A DNA stretch of 37,666 nt from Candidatus Abyssobacteria bacterium SURF_5 (GTDB lineage Bacteria; Abyssobacteria; SURF-5), in the NCBI GenBank assembly GCA_003598085.1, contig QZKU01000077.1, positions 1 to 37,666 of the forward strand. Reading direction: 5' to 3'. Both the position numbers and the translations under genes were made by a program. Below the pieces are notes generated by a model. It saw nothing but the letters and a program-made list of their open reading frames with translations. It made no database searches and was not told the origin of the DNA. Below, in pieces: positions 32,778 to 37,666 of this stretch (its first letter is position 1; each line of letters opens with the position of its first letter).

Positions 32778-33641
32778 ATGCGAAATTTTCTCAGCCGGCA
32801 TTTGAGCGCCACTGCGGTCGGCGGCGTGGGCTTTTTATTCTTTCTTTCGTGGGCCCTTTCCCTGAGATACGCGCGGTTGGAAATCATGAGTGCGGTTCTG
32901 CTCGGCGGTTTTATTGGCGGCTTCACCAATACGATTGCGATCCGGATGATGTTCGAGCGATATTGGTATCTGCCGGGCTCGGGCGTTCTTCTGAAAAAAC
33001 GCGATGACATCATTCAATCCCTTGCCGGCACGGTGGAGACGCATATCATCAATCCTGAGCTTCTCCACGACAAGCTGCGGACTGCGGTCGAGAAGGTGGA
33101 CGCCTGCGAGATCCGCAATGCCGTGAACGCTGCCATCGACGAGTTTCGCGACGACGTACTCGAATTGGTTAATTCCGATAAGGCGCACGGCCACGTGATC
33201 GAGCGACTGGAGTCGATGTCCGGCTTCTGGGGCAAAATCCTGAACGGCACCGGCATCATTCATTTCGATTCGCTCGCCCACAAGATACTCGATCACCTCG
33301 ACAAGCAGGTCTCGACGTTTCGACTCACTGATTCAATGCTCGAAGGAGTCATGGAACGGACCGGCTCCCTCGAGCAGTTCGTTTTTCAGCCGAACAATCC
33401 GGTTCTGATAAAGCATTACCAAACGGAGGACTCTCTGGCGACCATGCTTTTGAGCCGGCTGAACGTGAAGGAAATCGTTATCGACAAGCTGTCGGCCTAT
33501 CCGGCCGAGCAGGTGCGCGATATCGTGCAGGAAGGGATTCGCGAGCACCTGGCATGGCTGGAGGTATTCGGAGTCATTCTTGGGATCGCATTTTCCGCAA
33601 TCTTCATCGGACTGAGCAAGGCGGCGGCCTTGTGGGGGTGA
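32778..33641 (+). CDS. DUF445 family membrane protein
   Basis: This protein of 287 residues from the ATG at 32778 has an N-terminal hydrophobic segment (VGGVGFLFFLSWALS), the DUF445 signature LLGGFIGGFTNTIAIRMMF with the GxxTNxxAI core, a long helical soluble middle of about 180 residues, and a C-terminal membrane helix (GVILGIAFSAIFIGLS). This matches the YheB/DUF445 layout of two membrane ends around a helical middle. Function in this family is not established, though it is often annotated as an inner-membrane protein. The ribosome-binding site is weak. The stop precedes the next small gene by four bases, so the two form an operon. Confidence 0.75.
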   Translation: MRNFLSRHLSATAVGGVGFLFFLSWALSLRYARLEIMSAVLLGGFIGGFTNTIAIRMMFERYWYLPGSGVLLKKRDDIIQSLAGTVETHIINPELLHDKLRTAVEKVDACEIRNAVNAAIDEFRDDVLELVNSDKAHGHVIERLESMSGFWGKILNGTGIIHFDSLAHKILDHLDKQVSTFRLTDSMLEGVMERTGSLEQFVFQPNNPVLIKHYQTEDSLATMLLSRLNVKEIVIDKLSAYPAEQVRDIVQEGIREHLAWLEVFGVILGIAFSAIFIGLSKAAALWG

Positions 33642-33645
33642 TCGT

Positions 33646-33828
33646 GTGGAGCAGGAACCTCAGAAACCGGACGCAAGCAAATATGCCGACGCGCGCAAAG
33701 AGAAGAAACTGCAGGCTCAAGAGGAGCAATTCTGGAAGAGGATAACGACAGCCGGCACGTTCGCTCTTGTTGGCGCGATTGCAGCGGCGGCCGAAGTCCT
33801 CATCAAGACTCTCCTCAAACGACATTAA
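33646..33828 (+). CDS. Small single-pass membrane protein
   Basis: This 60-residue protein begins with a GTG, preceded by GGGGGTG, four bases after the DUF445 stop. The first 30 residues are charged (KYADARKEKKLQAQEEQFWK), then a membrane segment of about 18 residues (AGTFALVGAIAAAAEVLI) and a basic end (KTLLKRH). I do not recognise it. Tight coupling to the DUF445 gene suggests a shared complex in the inner membrane. Confidence 0.55.
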   Translation: MEQEPQKPDASKYADARKEKKLQAQEEQFWKRITTAGTFALVGAIAAAAEVLIKTLLKRH

Positions 33829-33873
33829 ACGTTTTCGGAGAATATGAAGAGCCGCCAGGTTCTTAATCTCTCG

Positions 33874-34590
33874 CTATCTTTGCCGTCCCAAAAAGTTCCA
33901 TCGGGATGAAGGCGCCTTCCGCACTCTGATCACAATCAGAAAACCATCCTTCCGATGCGGGGGAAACCTCTCTTCCGTCTCGACTATTGTCCAGTCGAGT
34001 TTCGTCTTCTCATAATGCTTCAAATATTCCATCAGATCAACAACATCCTCTTTCTCGAAAACATGAAAATGAATATTGATCGGTCTTCCTGCTCGAATGT
34101 CATTTTCGCACGAGCGGCGGTATTCCTCACGGGCGCGCGGAATATCGGCGGAACGCAAATCCGGCCTCATCTGTTGGAAATCGGCGCGAGTGACAAAATC
34201 GTCGATATGTGTCGGATCGCAGTCGGTCGTGGCTCGCTCGAAATCGGAGATGAGATGCGAGAGGGGAGTCCTTTCCCTGAATCGATCAAAGGTAAACCTT
34301 CGGTCCGGCACCACCAGGTACACTATTCCGCCCGCCCGTACGATTCGGTTCCATTCCACGAGCGCCCGTATCGGATTGGCAAGATGCTCAAGAAGATGGG
34401 AGGAAGCTATATAATCGAGCGAGTCGTCTTTGAACGGGAGGATGCTTGCGTCGCTGATTGCGTCGACAAGGCACTTTGCGTGGGCAAATTCGAAAAACCG
34501 ATCGACATAGATGGGTCGTATTCCCTCGATAGGCAGGTCATGCGCGCCAATCTCTATTCCTCGTCCCCGCAGCCATTTGTTTCTTCTCAT
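33874..34590 (-). CDS. Class I SAM-dependent methyltransferase
   Basis: This 238-residue protein has motif I GRGIEIGAHDLP very near its N-terminus (9-20), an acidic end of strand 2 (YVDRF), the LPFKDDSLDYIASSHLLEHL motif of Methyltransf_11-type enzymes, and GGIVYLVVPD. The substrate is unknown. The C-terminal third (INIHFHVFEKEDVVDLMEYL) resembles the tail of sugar- or lipid-modifying methyltransferases, which is weak evidence. The ribosome-binding site is poor. It is the third gene of a minus-strand cluster after the J-like gene and the unknown helical gene, 24 bases downstream of the latter. It converges on the DUF445 unit, with no obvious terminator in the 45-base gap. Confidence 0.72.
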   Translation of the reverse strand: MRRNKWLRGRGIEIGAHDLPIEGIRPIYVDRFFEFAHAKCLVDAISDASILPFKDDSLDYIASSHLLEHLANPIRALVEWNRIVRAGGIVYLVVPDRRFTFDRFRERTPLSHLISDFERATTDCDPTHIDDFVTRADFQQMRPDLRSADIPRAREEYRRSCENDIRAGRPINIHFHVFEKEDVVDLMEYLKHYEKTKLDWTIVETEERFPPHRKDGFLIVIRVRKAPSSRWNFLGRQR

Positions 34591-34614
34591 AATGCACGCC
34601 GGATGCCGGCTTCT

Positions 34615-35589
34615 TCAAACGGTGGAAAGCATTTCTGGCGGCAGGAGGAATTCGATGAGCGACTTGCCTTCGCGAAGTATCGGCACGAGCTTCGTTTTCT
34701 CTTTAATCCTTCGAATGCAAACGCACAGCGCCGCCAGCGGGTGCTCGTAGGATAATTCGCGCAGATACTGCCATGCCTCATCGGTTCCGGTTGGTCTGTT
34801 CAGGAGCAGAGGACCGATCGGCGAGTAGTCATCGGGTTTCCCGTCGCGAATGGCCGAAAACAGGTCGGCCGCCTTTCGAAGATTTTCCACGAGAAGATGA
34901 ATATCTTCATCTCGATACTGCGCGAGCACGCCCAGAATTGCTCGCTTCTGCTCAAGAGATGCCAATGAGAGCAGCCGTTGCGACAAAGCGTCATGCGCCA
35001 GCAGATATTGAATGCCTGCATCGATCAGTTCTTCGATGGGCAAGATCGTGACGCATGTCTTCGGCTGGCGCAAACAGGTGGAATGCAATTGAGGCCCCAG
35101 GTACTGAAAATTCGGACCCACCGGCTGATCCAGGCTGGAAGCGACCAAAAAAGACATTGCGGCGTGTGAGGTCTTGCCTTCGCGCAGGAATTGCTCGCCG
35201 CGCTGCGAATATAATGCAACCATTTCCTTCTTGATCCCGAGCAGGCGATATGCATCCTCGGCATATGCGAATTTTCCTCTGATGACCGCATTCTTTGCGG
35301 TCTCTTCCAGAAGGGTTCCCGGAATCGCATCGCCCTCGAGGTCTTGCTTCTCGATCAGGTCAAGCGCCGATTTGAACTCAGCGCAATCCATGGTCGCCTG
35401 ATCAGGAAGCAGGTAGGCTACGTGCTGCATGAGGATTTTGTTCACCTGCGAATCGTCTCCGACCGGCGCGAATTCCTTCAAGCTGGAGAACAGCTCGTGG
35501 AAGGCATAGGTATTGCCGGCTGTGAGCGCGTGGGCGATTACGAGCTTCTTCAACTCACGAATGGTTTGAACGTTTTGAATATCTGTCAT
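34615..35589 (-). CDS. Unknown helical protein in the J-like cluster
   Basis: Not recognised. This 324-residue soluble protein is almost wholly predicted helical, with repeated Leu/Ala-rich stretches such as GKFAYAEDAYRLLGIKKEMV and GKTSHAAMSFLVASSLDQPV that have a TPR-like look without a clear consensus. There is no signal peptide or membrane segment. The start lies four bases after the stop of the J-like gene, so the two are probably translated together. A scaffold or adaptor role with the J-like protein is plausible from context only. Base composition matches the neighbours. Confidence 0.6.
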   Translation of the reverse strand: MTDIQNVQTIRELKKLVIAHALTAGNTYAFHELFSSLKEFAPVGDDSQVNKILMQHVAYLLPDQATMDCAEFKSALDLIEKQDLEGDAIPGTLLEETAKNAVIRGKFAYAEDAYRLLGIKKEMVALYSQRGEQFLREGKTSHAAMSFLVASSLDQPVGPNFQYLGPQLHSTCLRQPKTCVTILPIEELIDAGIQYLLAHDALSQRLLSLASLEQKRAILGVLAQYRDEDIHLLVENLRKAADLFSAIRDGKPDDYSPIGPLLLNRPTGTDEAWQYLRELSYEHPLAALCVCIRRIKEKTKLVPILREGKSLIEFLLPPEMLSTV

Positions 35590-35593
35590 GCGT

Positions 35594-36217
35594 TCACCAA
35601 ATACAACAGTCTTTCACAAGTTGATCGACAATCGCGTCGATCTCCTCGCCGCGCTTCTTCCGCATTTCCTGAATTGCGGGAAATCCGCGCCAGTCGATTC
35701 GAAAGGAAACACGGCGTCCCTTCTGCTCTGCTTTCCGCAGGAGGTCAGCCCGTTGCGAGCTTATCCATTCCATCACGTTATCGGGCGGAACGGATTCGAA
35801 TTTTCGGGTTTTGGCGGCTGCAAAGAGTTGGTCGTAATAGAAATCGGACAGCGCCGCATTGGCTGCATCGAGCTGCAGCGAGACGTTCTTCAACTTTTCG
35901 TCTTCTTCAATCGATTGCTGCTCCTGGAGCTTGCCCGCGCGTTTGGCTTCTATCTTTTCCTTCTCAGTCTGTATCTTTCTGACTTCATTGAGGCGCGCGT
36001 CGAAAAGAGAACGCTTTTTTGAATCCAGGAGCACGAGCTTTGCCGCATCTGCGGCAACAAGCGCAAGGATCGCGGCTTTCCTCTCTTCAGCAGGCATGTC
36101 CTCCGGACGAAGAGAGGCGGTCGCTTCCTCGTACGCCTTCTGTATGTCAGGCTCCTGTGCGTTCGACTGAACACTGAGAACCTTATAGAAATTGTACTGG
36201 TCAGAATTCTGTGCCAT
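35594..36217 (-). CDS. Degenerate J-domain-like protein
   Basis: This 207-residue protein starts with a J-domain-like segment: YNFYKVLSV, then EPDIQKAYEEATA, and SKKRSLFDARL near 66-76, corresponding to helices I, II and III-IV of DnaJ. The HPD tripeptide needed to stimulate DnaK is missing; the position reads RPEDMPAE. A strongly charged helix or coiled coil follows (about 75-115), then a C-terminal part, with CCIW as the end. Loss of HPD usually means a scaffold role rather than Hsp70 co-chaperone action. It is the first gene of a three-gene cluster and has no strong ribosome-binding site before its ATG. Confidence 0.55.
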   Translation of the reverse strand: MAQNSDQYNFYKVLSVQSNAQEPDIQKAYEEATASLRPEDMPAEERKAAILALVAADAAKLVLLDSKKRSLFDARLNEVRKIQTEKEKIEAKRAGKLQEQQSIEEDEKLKNVSLQLDAANAALSDFYYDQLFAAAKTRKFESVPPDNVMEWISSQRADLLRKAEQKGRRVSFRIDWRGFPAIQEMRKKRGEEIDAIVDQLVKDCCIW

Positions 36218-36286
36218 ATGTATTCAATCCAATCAGATAGTTTTTTGGCGCTAGCGCGCGAAGTAAATTACACCCTTAAGTGCTCT

Positions 36287-36347
36287 GGGGACAGACACCA
36301 TTCTATGAATTCAAAAAGGCGTGAATTCCGTAAATGGAGTCAGTCCC
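36287..36347. repeat. 61-bp imperfect palindrome (REP/MITE type)
   Basis: The left arm GGGGACAGACACCATT pairs with the right arm AATGGAGTCAGTCCC with two mismatches. Inside, two GAATTC copies flank a loop AAAAAGGCGT, so the whole 61 bases can fold into one long hairpin. The GGGGACAGACACC core is the kind of sequence often seen flanking or left behind by Y1-type REP-associated transposases, though none lies in the window. Its right arm contains the stop codon of pcm. Confidence 0.65.
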
Positions 36348-37098
36348 GGCCGTGTGTTTGCGCCTCGCCTGTCATCGGGACGAAACGAACAGGCAGATCC
36401 ATCTGTTCGGTCACCCCGTCCGGTCCTTTCGTCAAAATGATAATCCTCTGGTACAGGCTGCCAACCGGAATCACCATCCGGCCGTTCTCCTTCAGTTGCT
36501 CGACGAGCGGCTGAGGAATATGATCGGGGGCCGCGGTAACAATGATTGCATCGAACGGCGCGTGTTCGGGCCATCCCTGATAACCGTCGCCCGCCTTGAC
36601 GTGCACGTTCCGATATCCGAGTCTCGCAAGCGTGCGTTCGGCGTCTCGTGCCAGCGACTCGAGGATCTCGATTGTATACACCTGGCCCGCGATCTCCGCG
36701 AGGACCGCAGCCTGATACCCCGAGCCGGTGCCGATCTCCAACACCTTCTCGCCGCCCTCCAGCCCCAGAGCTTGCGTCATGTACCCGACAATATACGGCT
36801 GCGAGATGGTTTGATCAAGGCCTATCGGCAGCGGACGATTGTCATATGCGGCGGCGCGAAAACGTTTCGGCACGAACTCGTGCCGCGGCACTTTTCTCAT
36901 CGCCGCCAGCACCTTCGGATCGGAGACCCCCTGCGCGTGGATCTCGTTGATCAATCGATCCCAAAGGATCTGGGTCGCCTGTTCAACCTTCTGTGTTCCG
37001 GCGGTGACGGGCGCCGGGTTCTCTGCGCGTTCGGCGCAAGCAAATGGCGCAAGTGCTGCAATTAATGCAAGAATGATGAAAACCCGATACTTGAGCAC
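36340..37098 (-). CDS. pcm: Exported protein-L-isoaspartate O-methyltransferase
   Basis: This 252-residue protein methylates isoaspartyl residues in damaged proteins using S-adenosylmethionine. The family blocks are present: [29 protein letters not shown], motif [40 protein letters not shown] and [12 protein letters not shown]. An N-terminal signal peptide (about 1-22, likely cleavage after ACA) sends it to the periplasm, unlike the cytoplasmic enterobacterial enzyme. The start is a GTG with GAGGG upstream and an extended -10 promoter behind it. The last few codons and the stop lie in the right arm of the palindrome at 36287-36347, so the native C-terminus may have been altered. Confidence 0.9.
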   Translation of the reverse strand: MLKYRVFIILALIAALAPFACAERAENPAPVTAGTQKVEQATQILWDRLINEIHAQGVSDPKVLAAMRKVPRHEFVPKRFRAAAYDNRPLPIGLDQTISQPYIVGYMTQALGLEGGEKVLEIGTGSGYQAAVLAEIAGQVYTIEILESLARDAERTLARLGYRNVHVKAGDGYQGWPEHAPFDAIIVTAAPDHIPQPLVEQLKENGRMVIPVGSLYQRIIILTKGPDGVTEQMDLPVRFVPMTGEAQTHGRD

Positions 37099-37120
37099 GG
37101 CAGTCCCTCTGTTCTTTTTG

Positions 37121-37149
37121 ATTATAGCATACCGGTATTCTACATTAAA
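37121..37149 (-). promoter_or_regulatory. Extended -10 sigma-70 promoter of pcm
   Basis: On the minus strand TATAAT is perfect and is preceded by TGC (extended -10). A weak -35, TTTAAT, lies 17 bases upstream. The start near 37114 gives a short leader before the GTG at 37098. Confidence 0.5.
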
Positions 37150-37217
37150 ACGAGCGCGTTTTCGGCTGTAGGGGCATCCCGCGCCTCGCGGGAACGTGCC
37201 CGTCGATTCACCTGACC

Positions 37218-37267
37218 CGCCGAAGCATTATTCCCCCTTTACGAAAGGGGGACTAAGGGGGATTTCC
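37218..37267. repeat. Hairpin repeat block, copy 1
   Basis: 50 bases containing CCCCCTTT-ACG-AAAGGGGG (37233-37251), an 8-bp perfect stem, followed by ACTAAGGGGGATTT. It matches copy 2 except for a few bases, including the loop. Confidence 0.75.
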
Positions 37268-37302
37268 TCTTCTTCTATTGACCCTGCGCATAGTCCAAAC
37301 AG

Positions 37303-37333
37303 GTCATTCTGAGCGAAAGCGAAGAATCTCTCT
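37303..37333. repeat. 31-base repeat with GAGCGA core, copy 1
   Basis: Runs from GTCATTCTGAGCGAAAGCGA to AATCTCTCT. It is about 85 percent identical to the copy at 37598-37628. This is a very common intergenic repeat in environmental bacteria. Confidence 0.65.
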
Positions 37334-37448
37334 TAACCGCCTGACCTTGCCTTCCAATCCAAAATCGGCAATCCAAAATCTAAAATGGAGAAACCACCAA
37401 TGGACGCCGCTGTAGGGCATGGCGTGACGCGCCCATCGATTCTGACAT

Positions 37449-37498
37449 CGCCGAAGCATCATTCCCCCTTTACCAAAGGGGGACTAAGGGGGATTTCC
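37449..37498. repeat. Hairpin repeat block, copy 2
   Basis: Second copy of the block, 231 bases after the first, with stem CCCCCTTT-ACC-AAAGGGGG at 37464-37482. The loop changed from ACG to ACC while the stem stayed intact. Confidence 0.75.
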
Positions 37499-37525
37499 CC
37501 CCTTCTTCCGCGTCTCTCTGCCGTC

Positions 37526-37550
37526 ATTCCTGCAAGCTTTGGGCAGGAAT
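37526..37550. repeat. Inverted repeat ATTCCTGC/GCAGGAAT
   Basis: ATTCCTGC and GCAGGAAT pair perfectly over 8 bp around a 9-base loop. This is the widespread short intergenic palindrome seen in many bacterial genomes, here nested in the right-end module. Confidence 0.6.
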
Positions 37551-37597
37551 CCAGGATACGCCGCGTTAGCCGCGTCATACTAGCCAACCTCTTTTTT

Positions 37598-37628
37598 GTC
37601 ATCCTGAGCGAGCGCGAAGGATCTCTCT
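37598..37628. repeat. 31-base repeat with GAGCGA core, copy 2
   Basis: Runs from GTCATCCTGAGCGAGCGCGA to GATCTCTCT. Second copy of the repeat at 37303-37333; it closes the second module. Confidence 0.65.
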
Positions 37629-37666
37629 TCGTCTCCTCGCCCATCGGGAGAGGACTGAGGTGAGGG

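Larger units (their letters stand above)
37150..37666. other. Non-coding right end with composite repeats
   Basis: About 500 bases with no credible gene; the open frames that cross it are made of repeat sequence. It holds two diverged copies of a module (37165-37333 and 37409-37628). Each runs gctgtaggg, then a CCCCCTTT hairpin block, then a gagcga-gaatctctct block. Between them is a short A-rich spacer at 37355-37388 with aatccaaaatc repeated. This resembles the mobile intergenic clutter of many environmental genomes. Confidence 0.6.

Noticed and set aside
37385-37663. 92-codon frame at the right end
   Set aside because: It is composed of the repeat modules and palindromes, with proline- and serine-rich low-complexity translation.
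1-37666. CRISPR array, tRNA, rRNA or phage island
   Set aside because: No regularly spaced direct repeats, no tRNA cloverleaf, and no integrase or structural phage gene seen; the psp genes are a stress response, not phage.

Overview
The window is about 37.7 kb of densely packed bacterial chromosome carrying 30 protein genes that I can support. I see no rRNA, tRNA or CRISPR array. The host is Gram-negative: there is a DUF481 outer-membrane barrel, a lipobox lipoprotein and a full PspA/B/C/F envelope-stress locus. A sigma-54 system is implied by PspF and by two sigma-54 type promoters. The gene mix and the intergenic hairpin repeats at the right end look like an uncultivated, deltaproteobacteria-like or candidate-phylum organism. 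I cannot place it further from sequence alone.

Left part (1-17.3 kb). A sigma-54 type promoter precedes a PilZ-like gene with a C-terminal zinc ribbon. Facing it is a seven-gene, tightly coupled minus-strand operon, transcribed in the order glgE, treS-maltokinase fusion, glgB, treZ, GH57 (DUF3536), treY, malQ. It encodes both the building route (trehalose to maltose to maltose-1-phosphate to linear and branched alpha-glucan) and the return route (glucan to maltooligosyltrehalose to trehalose), plus two glucan-remodelling enzymes. No glgA or glgC is present here, so this locus makes polymer through maltose-1-phosphate.

Middle part (17.3-29.3 kb). This is a mixed housekeeping stretch. It holds a zinc alcohol dehydrogenase behind a good sigma-70 promoter with a dyad in its leader, a divergent membrane-anchored FGE-fold protein lacking the catalytic cysteine pair, and a WHy/LEA14 lipoprotein. 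Then come an ADP-forming acyl-CoA synthetase alpha subunit next to priA, an HNH endonuclease, a hotdog thioesterase with a PEBP-family protein, a DUF481 protein, and a divergent GPH-family sugar:cation symporter.

Right part (29.3-37.7 kb). A phage-shock locus has pspA, a 61-residue unknown, pspB and a tandem pspC on the minus strand, and pspF divergent. Between pspA and pspF lie a sigma-54 promoter for pspA and an extended -10 sigma-70 promoter for pspF. After it come a zinc-ribbon microprotein, a DUF445 membrane protein with a small membrane partner, a three-gene cluster (degenerate J-domain protein, unknown helical protein, methyltransferase) and an exported protein-L-isoaspartate methyltransferase. 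The stop codon of that last gene lies inside a 61-bp imperfect palindrome of REP/MITE type. The final 500 bases are non-coding and hold two diverged copies of a composite repeat module.

The best candidates for something under-described are the closed glucan-trehalose operon, the 61-residue Psp-locus protein, the J-like three-gene cluster, and the palindrome that supplies the 3' end of pcm. Promoter and terminator calls are read by eye. Start codons are chosen from ribosome-binding sites and overlaps with neighbours.
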